From WTGA01 sp965214055 (lineage in GTDB: Bacteria > Pseudomonadota > Gammaproteobacteria > Arenicellales > Poriferihabitantaceae): 64,000 bases of DNA. The notes under the pieces were generated by a model. That model searched no databases, was not told where the DNA came from, and saw only the letters and a program-made list of their open reading frames with translations. Positions 1 to 8,184 of this stretch are shown here, one piece after another. Positions within the stretch are counted from its first letter, which is position 1, and each line of letters starts with the position of its first letter. Position numbers and translations under genes: made by a program. The stretch is from assembly GCA_965214055.1 (NCBI GenBank), contig OZ243931.1, forward strand, positions 186,001 to 250,000, read 5' to 3'.

Positions 1-4
1 CTGA

Positions 5-547
5 TTGCACTGGACCGTGCCCTTCACTGAAACCAAAGTGCCCGGGGAAACAGCCAATCCGGAGCATTCCTGCACCCGGATCTGGCAGGTACTGGGGAAC
101 GTCTCGAGACTGGAATTTACCGCCCGGTCACTGGCCGGTGCCACGGGGTGGAATGGAGAGGGTTCCGGCCGGGTCGAGGTGTCCGCCGAAAACGATCACA
201 CCCTCGTGTTCAGGGAAACCGGGAAATGGAATCCTGGACCGGATTCGAGGAAAGCAACTCCCGACCACCGTGAACTGGACTTTTCCAATACCTACCGATG
301 GACACTGCATGACCCACCCCGGGGCATCTCGCTGTCCCATCTCCGCTATGGCAGGCAAAACCCGGTCCATCTTGCCGAACTGGTGCACGACCGGCAGAAC
401 CGGCACCTCCTGAAATCGGCCACCCCTCACCGCTGCAACCTGGACCGGTACATTCTGGACCTGTGCGCGGACGGTGAAGGCCTGACCCTGCGGTGGAAAA
501 TCAGGGGACCCTCGAAAAATGAACACCTGGTCTATCGATACCGATAG
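5..547 (+). CDS. DUF6314-like hypothetical protein
   Basis: The 180-residue product resembles the small DUF6314 family, whose function is unknown to me. The support is the overall pattern: a Trp/Gly-rich amino end (GWNGEGSGRVEV, then a short acidic strand and ETGKW), and an acidic/aromatic carboxyl end with HRCNLDRY, followed by W.IRGPSKNEHLVYRYR, which is close to the family ending. No signal peptide or membrane segment is visible. The only start codon near the beginning is TTG at 5-7, directly after an in-frame TGA at 2-4, so a downstream start is possible. The gene is followed 71 bases later by the DddP-like peptidase-fold gene on the same strand. Coding is likely; the family call is moderate. 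Confidence 0.55.
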   Translation: MHWTVPFTETKVPGETANPEHSCTRIWQVLGNVSRLEFTARSLAGATGWNGEGSGRVEVSAENDHTLVFRETGKWNPGPDSRKATPDHRELDFSNTYRWTLHDPPRGISLSHLRYGRQNPVHLAELVHDRQNRHLLKSATPHRCNLDRYILDLCADGEGLTLRWKIRGPSKNEHLVYRYR

Positions 548-582
548 GGAAGCCCTCCCCGGGTCCTGTCCGGTTTTCCGGG

Positions 583-588
583 TATAAT
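583..588 (+). promoter_or_regulatory. Candidate -10 box (TATAAT)
   Basis: A perfect TATAAT lies about 30 bases before the ATG of the DddP-like gene at 619. No good -35 box is seen at the expected distance, so this is only a candidate promoter. The short leader has no clear Shine-Dalgarno sequence. Confidence 0.3.
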
Positions 589-618
589 CTCATGAACATT
601 TTCTTATAACTAATTGAA

Positions 619-1848
619 ATGGATACCGTTTCTCCAGACCAGGCCATCCTGGACGACCAGTGGAGTGATTTAAGGCGCTACCGGGAACCACCGGTCATTG
701 ATTTCGAAAGGATGCATGCCTACCGCGATGCCAGGATGCGGATGGAAATCAAAAATGCCGGGGCAGCCATGTGCATGCTGGTCAACCCCATCAGCATGCG
801 CTATGCCGCCAACTACCGGAACTATGCCCTGTTCCAGGCGCACATCCCCACCACCTACATGTTTGTCCCGGTGGAAGGAAGGATCGTGCTCTACAATGGA
901 TACGAGCCGGACCCGGGAACCCTGGACATGCGCCAGGGGCAACCCCTGTCCTTTTTCGAAGGGGGCCATTTGCTGGAGGACTATGCCGCCCGGCTGGCCC
1001 GGGAGATCGCCGATTACCTCGTTGAGTTGGGCACCGACTGCCGTCGTGTAGCGCTGGAGTATGTCAATCCCAGCCTGACCCGGGCACTGATGGATCTCGG
1101 CATTGAAGCCATTGACGGCTCTCCCGTTTCTGAGCAGGCCCGGACCATCAAGTCCGACGATGAGATTGCCTGCATGCGGTGGGCCATTGCCGTCGCGGAG
1201 CACGGCATCAACAAGGTCAAGCAGGTCCTGAAACCCGGGGTATCTGAATTACAGCTCTGGGGACTGCTTAACTATGCCAATATCGCCAACAACGGGGACT
1301 GGCATGATGGCAGAATGCTGGCATCGGGACCGCGGATCAATCCCTGGTTGCGGGAAGCCTCGGAACGAAAAGTTGAATCCGGGGACCTGGTTGGATTTGA
1401 TACCGACATGATCGGCCCCAATGGATATTTTGCCGATATTTCCAGAACGATTCATTGCGGACCGGCCAGGCCAACCCGGCGGCAAAAGGAGGTTTACCGG
1501 TTGGCAATGGCGGAAATCGAACACAATATGCAACTCGTCCGACCTGGCCTGTCGTTTTTTGAAATCCAGGAAAAAGCCTTCCCCGTTCCGGAGGAATTCC
1601 GGCAAAACGCCTATCCCTGCATCATGCATGCCGTGGGATTGTGCGACGAATTTCCCCAGATTAAGCCGGGATTTCGCGAAGCAAACCCGTATGACGGCCA
1701 ATTCGAACCGGGAATGGTGATCTGCGTGGAAAGTTATATGGGAGCTGCCGGGGAGACCGATGGGGTGAAGCTGGAACAGCAGGTTCTGGTCACCAAAGAG
1801 GGGTGCGAATTGCTCACCACCTACCCGTTTGAGGATTCATTGATGTAG
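619..1848 (+). CDS. DddP-like M24-fold protein (creatinase/Xaa-Pro peptidase superfamily)
   Basis: This 409-residue protein has the pita-bread fold signature of the M24 family: an amino-terminal creatinase-like domain (about 1-175) and a carboxyl-terminal metal-binding domain. Candidate metal ligands are the two Asp of FDTDMIG, the Asp of ADISRT, the His of CIMHAVGLCDEFP, the Glu of ICVESYMG and the Glu of VKLEQQVLV. The GLCDE stretch, including the Asp that acts as catalytic base in the DMSP lyase DddP, is shared with the dddP product encoded at 17939-19255, but the DddP amino-terminal tail is absent. It is therefore a DddP-like paralogue; whether it cleaves DMSP or another substrate is unknown. 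It converges on chaC and overlaps its 3' end by 28 bases. Confidence 0.85.
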   Translation: MDTVSPDQAILDDQWSDLRRYREPPVIDFERMHAYRDARMRMEIKNAGAAMCMLVNPISMRYAANYRNYALFQAHIPTTYMFVPVEGRIVLYNGYEPDPGTLDMRQGQPLSFFEGGHLLEDYAARLAREIADYLVELGTDCRRVALEYVNPSLTRALMDLGIEAIDGSPVSEQARTIKSDDEIACMRWAIAVAEHGINKVKQVLKPGVSELQLWGLLNYANIANNGDWHDGRMLASGPRINPWLREASERKVESGDLVGFDTDMIGPNGYFADISRTIHCGPARPTRRQKEVYRLAMAEIEHNMQLVRPGLSFFEIQEKAFPVPEEFRQNAYPCIMHAVGLCDEFPQIKPGFREANPYDGQFEPGMVICVESYMGAAGETDGVKLEQQVLVTKEGCELLTTYPFEDSLM

Positions 1849-2459
1849 ACCCTGGATTCCCCGGTGGGAATTTGGGGGGCAGCAGGTTGATGGCCCTGCT
1901 CAATGGCATTGAGCTGCCTTTCGATTTCAAAAACATGCGCATCCGGCGCACAAATGGATCGCAACGCCGCCGCCAGTTCAACGAGATAATCCCGGTTCCG
2001 ACCACTTGGCCCGGCAGAACAGGAGATTTGCCGGGCAATGGCCGCCTCGGTTGCCGGCCCCAGAAACGCGGTATTGTCTGGCGTTGCAATGTAGACCAAC
2101 CCCTGATCACGGGTGTGGTCACTGAAAACCAGGGTGGTCTCAAATCGCAGGTACCCGTTTTTTTCCCGGTAGTCCAGGTGCTGCAGAATATCCGGGGAAA
2201 TGCGGTAAGCCATGCCGTAACAGACCGCCTGGTCGACTTCGATCAGGGTGACCACCCGGCCCGGGGCCTCTTCGGTCCCCCGATGGTCATGGGACCCCTG
2301 CCAGAACCGCCGCTCCCAGCCCCGTATATGCGCGACCCGTTTTTCAAGGTAGGGAAAATCAGCCTTGAAGATCAGGGAGCCGTACCCAAACAACCAGAAG
2401 GGACCCCGGCCTCCCGGCAGGACCCGGTTCGAGTTTTCAGCAATCGTGTTGGCCCCCAT
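1821..2459 (-). CDS. chaC: ChaC-like gamma-glutamylcyclotransferase
   Basis: ChaC-type enzymes cleave glutathione in the cytoplasm to 5-oxoproline and Cys-Gly. The product shows the family start FGYGSLIF, the RRFWQGSHDHRGT segment and PGRVVTL, then YREKNGY, which carries the glutamate expected to be the catalytic acid/base. I chose ATG at 2459; a TTG six codons upstream would also be in frame. The final codons overlap the end of the convergent DddP-like gene, so the two transcripts collide. The family call is strong; the exact substrate is inferred from the family. Confidence 0.85.
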   Translation of the reverse strand: MGANTIAENSNRVLPGGRGPFWLFGYGSLIFKADFPYLEKRVAHIRGWERRFWQGSHDHRGTEEAPGRVVTLIEVDQAVCYGMAYRISPDILQHLDYREKNGYLRFETTLVFSDHTRDQGLVYIATPDNTAFLGPATEAAIARQISCSAGPSGRNRDYLVELAAALRSICAPDAHVFEIERQLNAIEQGHQPAAPQIPTGESRVYINESSNG

Positions 2460-2537
2460 TTCGGTTATGCCTGCCAAGGAAAGGAGAACCCGTCCACGGT
2501 TACGTCCCTTTTCCGTGCCAAAGCCTGTTGAACCCCC

Positions 2538-3809
2538 TCAATGCTGTTCAAAGTCATTCCGTTGATTGGCGGGAAGGCCCAGAAGGTGCCTGCGAAGATA
2601 GTCCAATCCCATTTCAGTGGCGCCCCGCAATACCCAGTCTTTTCTACCTGGAAACGTCGCTTCCCGATGAAACGTGCCCGTCGACTCGCCGGACAATCCG
2701 AAATAAATGTGAGCACAGGGGCGATTGTCCGGCCCGGTTTCGGACAGGTTCACCAGCGTCGCCAGTGCGTACGTGGAACCGGTCTGCCTTCTCAGCGCAT
2801 GGGAATATAACGAGGCAAAATGGTGATCTGTTTTAAAACCCCTGGGGGGGGTCAATTCCAGCGTTCGCGCGATCTCTTCGCTGTCCACCGAAATCAATCC
2901 CCGCCGTATCCGCGCTTTGGTGTCGGCTGCACGGATCAGTCTCCCGGTAATCATCCCGCCGGTATCCATCTCAAGCACCGAAAGACTCGCTCCCCGGCTC
3001 TTCAGATTCTGGATGATGGTTCCTTCCAGCGTATCCCCGTCTTCCGCCACAACGAAAGGGTGTAACCGCTTCCTCACCGCCGTTTCCACCGGCGACAGGA
3101 TTTGATCCAGCTCCTTTTCGCTGCCTGCGTTGGCGACTAACTTGATCTCGAGCTGGGGGAAGTGGGACTGAAATCCCAGCTTTACCATGCCCCCGGGAGC
3201 CAGTGCTTCCACTCCATCCAGCAACTGGTCCGCCCGGGACTCCCCGATCCCGAAGGTATGGAAGCGTTTGACCCGGGTGGCCACCAGGGTACCGCGCATG
3301 TCCTGCAACCGGGGCAGGATCTGTTCTTCAAGCATACGCTTGAGTTCAAATGGAATCCCGGGTGTGAAAAAGAACCGGGTAGAATGGATGGTCAATGCAA
3401 ATCCACAGGCTGTGCCCACCGGATTGTCAATGAATTCCGCTCCCTCGGGCAACATGGCCTGCTTGTGGTTGTTCGGCGGCATGGTTCTTCCCCGGGTCCG
3501 GTACCAGTTCGCAATCTGGTCCAGCCACTCCTGGTGGAGCACCAGCGGGACCCCGGCCGTGGTTGCGGCCACTTCCTGGGACAAATCATCCACCGTGGGG
3601 CCAAGCCCCCCGTTCACAATGACTACATCTGCCCTTTCCGATGCCTGTTGAAACGCACGAACAAGATCTTCGCGGTCATCTCCGACCACGGTCCCCCGGA
3701 AAACCGAAAACCCGGTCTCACTCAGTCGACGGGCAATGTAACTGTAGTTGGTGTTGATGGTTTTGCCGGAAAGGATTTCGTCTCCGGTACAGAGAATCTC
3801 GATCTTCAT
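2538..3809 (-). CDS. cinA: CinA-like protein with degenerate nicotinamide-nucleotide amidase domain
   Basis: The 423-residue protein has the two-domain CinA layout. The amino-terminal MoaB/Mog-like domain is intact (MKIEILCTGDEILSGK at the start, then NGGLGPTVDDLS). The carboxyl-terminal domain aligns with PncC nicotinamide-nucleotide amidase, but its active-site motif, normally ESCTGG, reads EMDTGG, so the catalytic serine is lost, and the Tyr/Lys pair expected about 30 residues later (YSNEAK-like) reads VDSEEI. Amidase activity is therefore unlikely, while a pyrophosphatase role of the first domain remains possible. The start at 3809 fits the family; the frame is open for 70 more codons upstream, but these are low-complexity and unlike the family. 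Confidence 0.85.
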   Translation of the reverse strand: MKIEILCTGDEILSGKTINTNYSYIARRLSETGFSVFRGTVVGDDREDLVRAFQQASERADVVIVNGGLGPTVDDLSQEVAATTAGVPLVLHQEWLDQIANWYRTRGRTMPPNNHKQAMLPEGAEFIDNPVGTACGFALTIHSTRFFFTPGIPFELKRMLEEQILPRLQDMRGTLVATRVKRFHTFGIGESRADQLLDGVEALAPGGMVKLGFQSHFPQLEIKLVANAGSEKELDQILSPVETAVRKRLHPFVVAEDGDTLEGTIIQNLKSRGASLSVLEMDTGGMITGRLIRAADTKARIRRGLISVDSEEIARTLELTPPRGFKTDHHFASLYSHALRRQTGSTYALATLVNLSETGPDNRPCAHIYFGLSGESTGTFHREATFPGRKDWVLRGATEMGLDYLRRHLLGLPANQRNDFEQH

Positions 3810-4011
3810 TGCGATTGGGAATATAAACTCGGAGTGGGAGTATAGACCCTGTTCGGAGCAAATAGAACTGTCCGCTTTGTAGCCAATGAATTGTCGTGGG
3901 ACCGGGGAACGGGTGTGAGTGCAGCCGGTGGAAGTCCGACAGATCATGGGTTCCGTGCAGACAATCCGACCGCCGTTGACCCAGACCAGGTGACTGGATA
4001 GTATCGGGATT

Positions 4012-4629
4012 ATGAGCAAACTTCATATTCATTCCATTTGCAGTCCATTCGATGAACCGGGGCTTGCTTCTGCGACAATCGAAGCATTGCGCCGTGCCGA
4101 CACGATGGGGCTGCAGCCCCAGTCGATTACCTGCCTTGACGACACTGCCATGCAGGAACTTCAAACCGGTATGGCCGAAACCGGCATCGGCCATACATTT
4201 CGTGCAGACTCAATCGCCTGCAGAACTCCGGCCCAACCCGGTTTTCCGATGTGCTGAAAAAGATCAACAAAACCTTGGACCAATCCCCCCCCGGAACATG
4301 AGTGGCCCATCCTGCAGGATGCCCTGGGATTTGACCTGCTGGCCCGTCTCCTGGACATCTCCCCATCCAGTGCGCGACGTTATCTGTCAGGTAGCCGCTC
4401 CACCCCCGACACGGTCGCGAGCCGTCTTCATTTCCTTTCCTTGGTAGTCGGCAATCTGTCCGGAGCGTACAACGACATCGGAGTCCGGTGCTGGTTCGAG
4501 CGACCGCGCGAGCAGCTGGACGGCAGTACTGCGGCCCAGGTGCTGGGCAAACACTGGGCGCCGGATGATGAGGGACCTCTTCGGGTACAGAAACTCACCA
4601 GTGCCCTCAGAACATCACTCGCCACGTGA
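4012..4629 (+). pseudogene. Decayed Xre/MbcA/ParS-type antitoxin
   Basis: Coding signal runs through this stretch but shifts frame. Frame 1 from ATG 4012 encodes a plausible amino end (FDEPGLASATIEALRRAD and QSITCLDD). Around 4200 the coding frame changes to frame 3 (LQNSGPTRFSDVLKKINKTL), and at a run of eight C (4285-4292) it returns to frame 1, giving LLARLLDISPSSARRYLSG and then YNDIGVRCWFERPREQLDG. The last part is typical of the DUF2384 toxin-binding domain of Xre/ParS antitoxins paired with RES toxins. Removing one base from the C8 tract would join frame 3 to frame 1. The stop overlaps the start of the RES fragment as GTGA, as in an intact pair. A sequencing error in the C tract cannot be excluded. 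Confidence 0.65.
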
Positions 4630-4769
4630 TCGCTTTCCGGCACGCCTATCCCCGTTTTCCCTGTTTGCAGAAGGATTCATCCCAGTCCCCTGACCGATGG
4701 AATGCGGCCGGTGATCTGACCCACTGTTTCTGCGATACCCCGGACGGCGCCTGGAACCGCGGCCATTGA
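4626..4769 (+). pseudogene. Truncated RES-domain toxin
   Basis: A GTG start overlaps the antitoxin stop, and the first 47 codons match the start of RES toxins, which are NAD-degrading partners of Xre/ParS antitoxins. The visible motif is FRHAYPRFP, then SSQSPDRWNAAG and DTPDGAW. The reading frame then runs into TGA at 4767, where a full toxin would continue for about 100 residues. A further RES-like stretch is suggested downstream but is not continuous. The toxin is therefore almost certainly inactive. Confidence 0.6.
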
Positions 4770-5239
4770 GTCATTGAAGCCGCCAATCATTACCGGCGAG
4801 CCACCATCCTCGGTGAGGATGCCAGGCCCACCGAGATTTCATGATGCACCGTCAAAACACCATCCTCTCTCCGACCTGAGCAGCCCGACCCCCCTCTTCT
4901 TTGATTTGCGGGTCGATGACCCGGATTCGTCACATACCCTGACCCCCGCCTGCCTCCGTTCTGCCCTGACCAGCAAATGGTTCTTTAATTCCTTGTTGCA
5001 ATACAACTCTGGCTTTAAGGATAAAATGACCCTGATGGACTATCCCCTATTGCAGTTTTGTGTTTGCTGTATCCGACACAAATTTGCTTGTGTATGATGG
5101 AAATTGATTTTGTAATACACAAACAAGTTTGTGTCGGGCGCCTAATATATTGTCGAGGGTGACCGGGCGAAGATTTGCTTGTTCATGCGCGCCATTCTTA
5201 ACGCCAATGACTCGATCAGGCCCAGAGCCTGTTTTCCGA
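4770..5239. other. Intergenic region with a long inverted repeat
   Basis: No convincing gene is seen in these 470 bases. The first part may be residual sequence of the decayed RES toxin. The only clear structure is the inverted repeat at 5073-5137, listed separately, and a hairpin at the end of the class IV aminotransferase gene. Confidence 0.5.
5073..5137. repeat. Inverted repeat, 23-base arms
   Basis: Two arms, 5073-5095 and 5115-5137, are reverse complements with two mismatches and a 19-base AT-rich spacer. The arms contain repeated ACACAA/TTGTGT elements. It could be an operator, a transcription terminator-like hairpin, or a remnant of a small mobile element; no target-site duplication was found. 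A comparable TTGTG-rich inverted repeat occurs at 19625-19692. Confidence 0.7.
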
Positions 5240-5249
5240 TCACAGGCCC
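5225..5249 (-). terminator. Candidate terminator hairpin after the class IV aminotransferase
   Basis: On the minus strand an eight-base-pair stem (GGGCCTGT with ACAGGCTC, one G-T pair) overlaps the TGA stop of the aminotransferase. There is no U-run after it, so it is a weak candidate only. Confidence 0.3.
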
Positions 5250-6184
5250 GTGGACCCTTCGGTGTCGTCGCCCAGGAACGACCGATACTGATCCACATAG
5301 TCGAACTCAACGAGGTCCGCAAATCCGTGCATGATCTTTCCGGTCACGAGGCCCGGCACACCGCCGGAAAAGCGATGCCCATTCAGTTTGTTTATCGGGC
5401 AGGCACACAGACTGGTGGAAGTCAGGAATGCCTCCTGCCCATTCAGCGCAAAATCAATGGAAATATCGGCTTCCCGAATCGCTATCCCGTTCTTTTCGCA
5501 TAACTCGATGACGATCTGGCGACTGACCCCGGCGAGGACAAATTCACGGGCAGGGGTATACACTACCCCGTCCGAAACCATGAAAAAATTGCAGCCGGCC
5601 CCTTCGGCCAGATTGCCGTGGATATCACACATCAGGGCCCAGGCCCCGGGATGGTCCTGCTGCACCTCCCTTTGCGCCAGCATCATGTTCAGGTAATTGT
5701 TGCTCTTGACATTGGGGGACAGTGCCGCGGGTGGAATCCGGACCCGTTCCGGGACCACGACATCAATTCCATCCCGAAAATACTTCGCCCGGGCACGCAG
5801 CGGCAACGGGATACATTCGATAATCACCGTGGGGGTTTTTGGTCGTGGTTCTCCATCCAGCTGCTGCAGGCCGGTGGATATCCGCTGGGTCACCCAGTAA
5901 TCTTCCCCGGGTCGCAACGCCGGCAAATTCAACCCGATCACCTCTTCCGTCAACCGGGCCATCTCGTCCGGCGGGATTCCACAATCAATCCCGGCATACG
6001 CCAGGCTTTGGTAGAGCCGGTCGATGTGCGCCTGCAACCGGAACGGTTTGCCATGGAATGTACGCAACGAATCAAACACACAATCGCCATAAACGAAACC
6101 CGTGTCCCGGATCGAAATGGTGGCTTCCTCTTCGGCAACCATGTGCCCGTTCACATAAACGATCCGGTGAGGATTCATGTTCAT
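5240..6184 (-). CDS. Class IV aminotransferase (PLP fold type IV)
   Basis: The product belongs to the family that holds branched-chain and D-amino-acid aminotransferases, (R)-amine transaminases and aminodeoxychorismate lyase. Visible features are VYVNGHMV near the start, SIRDTGFVYGD, FDSLRTFHGKPFRLQAHIDR, and the PLP-binding lysine in VKSNNYLNMMLAQ, with EGAGCNFFMV for phosphate binding. The ATG at 6184 overlaps the stop of the upstream copper amine oxidase gene (ATGA), so the two are translationally coupled and probably act on the same amine-derived compounds. A second ATG two codons later is also possible. Substrate specificity cannot be read from the sequence. Confidence 0.85.
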   Translation of the reverse strand: MNMNPHRIVYVNGHMVAEEEATISIRDTGFVYGDCVFDSLRTFHGKPFRLQAHIDRLYQSLAYAGIDCGIPPDEMARLTEEVIGLNLPALRPGEDYWVTQRISTGLQQLDGEPRPKTPTVIIECIPLPLRARAKYFRDGIDVVVPERVRIPPAALSPNVKSNNYLNMMLAQREVQQDHPGAWALMCDIHGNLAEGAGCNFFMVSDGVVYTPAREFVLAGVSRQIVIELCEKNGIAIREADISIDFALNGQEAFLTSTSLCACPINKLNGHRFSGGVPGLVTGKIMHGFADLVEFDYVDQYRSFLGDDTEGSTGL

Positions 6185-8112
6185 TTTCTTTTTCCGTTTC
6201 GGTGGTTTTCCTGGCCGACATGACATTCCGGCGGTGCCAGGTCCAGTGCCGGATTATTCTCGAAAAAACCCTCGGGCTTCAACATGAACCCCGTGTATTC
6301 CACGGGCATCACCGGATAATCTTCCGGCCGGGGCATGTGCAGGACCCCCAGCGTATGCCACAGCACAATGTCGGTATCCACAAGATTTCTGTTCAGTTTG
6401 ACCCACTGTGTAATGCCCGGCCCGTTCTCGCCCTGATTGACATAGTTTCCCGGCGCATGAATCTCTTCGGGAGAAAATGCGGTGACCCAGAGATTGTGTT
6501 CGACGAAACCGGCCCGGCGCATGAAATGCGAATTGGGCTGATGCATGGGCCCGACACTTGAACCGGGAACCAGTCGATACCCCGGATTCCAGCCCAGCCG
6601 GTTCTTCCTGGACCGGTTGATTACTTTCCAGTATCTCCCGCTGGCCGCATGGGTATCGCGTCCCGACCGGGACTCGTTCTCAATGACCGTCTCCCGGAGA
6701 CAATGGGCATTTCCAAACGGGTTGTCCCGGCCAGGAGGTACCCGTTCCGCTTCCACCTCAACCAACGTGTTTTCGTCCCCATCCACGCTCATATCCAGCC
6801 GGACATTGAAGTAGTGTTCGTGAATCATGCCGGAAAGACCCGGGGCAACTACCGTCCCATACGGTGAGATTTCCCCATCTTTCAGGGCACGGGTGTACAA
6901 CATTCCGGTCAGCTTGGCTTCAAACTCCACGGTACCGTCCAGGTACAAATACCAGAAGATGCCGTAATCATAGTTGCCGATGGTAAAAAACGAAGAGACC
7001 ACGAGCCGTCTGGAGCGCCGGGCCTCCGAGTGATTCATGTCGGGGTCGGTATGTTTCCATAAAATCCCGTAGTCCTCCTCATGCATGCAAATCGCATTCG
7101 GAAAATGCACCACCTCGCCATGGCCATTGACCTGGTCCACATCAAAATAGTGGATTTCCCCAAGACAATCGCACCCGAGACGGAGGGAGTTGACGGACAA
7201 ACCAAACACGCCTTCCCCAAGGTCGAAGGAATGATTCATGTAGTGGTCCCCGGCCACCTCGCCATAGGGCACCACCAGCTCGCTCAGGGAGGCCCGGTAA
7301 ACCACCGGGCGAGCGGTCCCCTCGTGCCGATAGGAAAGGGTATGGAGAACCAATCCTTCCTTTGGGGTAAATCCGACCCGGAAACTCCAGTTCTGCCAGG
7401 TCACTTTCCAGTTGTCGACCTCAAAATCCGGGCCATCGGGCTGGGTAATCTGCAGGGCTGCCAACGGCTTCCTGGTTCCATCCATCTGGTCCACGCGGTA
7501 ATTGCCCCTGTCGGAGGGGACCGGAACCACTCCGTAGTCTTCGATTCTCAACACCTGCATGGCATTGAGGTCAATGACCGGAACCAGCCCTTCAATCGGA
7601 CGCACATGTGGATTGTCCCCTGGATTTTCGACAAAAAAGCAGTGGGCCCGTGACAGACGCAGGTGCTGCTCTTCAGCCGAGGCAAAATTGCTCATTGGGA
7701 AAAATTCCACCCGGACCTGGTCCGGGTTTTCTATTCCCCGAAGTGCCAGTCCCCGGAGAAATTCAGGGTGCTGTTTGACCACCCGGGAGAACTCCGCGCA
7801 CTCTTCATGGGTCACGCATATCTGCACATCGGGGATGGGTCTCCATGATTCCATTTTTTCCGAAGAAAGATCAACGGTTCCTTCAAAGACCTGTCCCTGG
7901 TCCCGGTCCAGCATGACCGCAAATGCCCGGCGCTGGATGGGCTGCCCCGGCGTGAAATTCCTCACGACGGATTTGTCGGGTTCAAGCAGCCTGATCTGTT
8001 CGAACAGAACTCTGGAACCCGGAGTTGCCTGGTCCCGGAGTATCCGGGCAGCCAAAGCCAGTTCATCGGCGTTTAAAGGGTCCAAAGGGTGGGCATGTAA
8101 CTCAATGGTCAC
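6181..8112 (-). CDS. Copper-containing primary-amine oxidase
   Basis: This 643-residue enzyme oxidises primary amines to aldehydes with release of ammonia and hydrogen peroxide. The tyrosine that becomes the topaquinone cofactor lies in TIGNYDYGIFWYLYLDG near residue 380. The copper ligands are seen as the His-x-His of HEHYFNVRLD and the later His of LGVLHMPRPEDYPVMP, and the carboxyl-terminal signature VEYTGFMLKPEGFF is complete. No signal peptide is evident, so a cytoplasmic location is possible. The start is GTG at 8112. It is coupled by a 4-base overlap to the class IV aminotransferase and lies 72 bases after the MttB gene on the same strand, which suggests a methylamine/amine-degrading operon. 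Confidence 0.92.
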   Translation of the reverse strand: MTIELHAHPLDPLNADELALAARILRDQATPGSRVLFEQIRLLEPDKSVVRNFTPGQPIQRRAFAVMLDRDQGQVFEGTVDLSSEKMESWRPIPDVQICVTHEECAEFSRVVKQHPEFLRGLALRGIENPDQVRVEFFPMSNFASAEEQHLRLSRAHCFFVENPGDNPHVRPIEGLVPVIDLNAMQVLRIEDYGVVPVPSDRGNYRVDQMDGTRKPLAALQITQPDGPDFEVDNWKVTWQNWSFRVGFTPKEGLVLHTLSYRHEGTARPVVYRASLSELVVPYGEVAGDHYMNHSFDLGEGVFGLSVNSLRLGCDCLGEIHYFDVDQVNGHGEVVHFPNAICMHEEDYGILWKHTDPDMNHSEARRSRRLVVSSFFTIGNYDYGIFWYLYLDGTVEFEAKLTGMLYTRALKDGEISPYGTVVAPGLSGMIHEHYFNVRLDMSVDGDENTLVEVEAERVPPGRDNPFGNAHCLRETVIENESRSGRDTHAASGRYWKVINRSRKNRLGWNPGYRLVPGSSVGPMHQPNSHFMRRAGFVEHNLWVTAFSPEEIHAPGNYVNQGENGPGITQWVKLNRNLVDTDIVLWHTLGVLHMPRPEDYPVMPVEYTGFMLKPEGFFENNPALDLAPPECHVGQENHRNGKRK

Positions 8113-8184
8113 TGGGAAATAATAGGGTTAACCTGGATCACCCGACGGAGGGTACCATGAAAAATCATCTATGGTCCGCCGGCA

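Noticed and set aside
128..526. Open frame on the minus strand opposite the DUF6314-like gene
   Set aside because: It is a shadow of the plus-strand gene with no family features; the plus strand gives the coherent protein.
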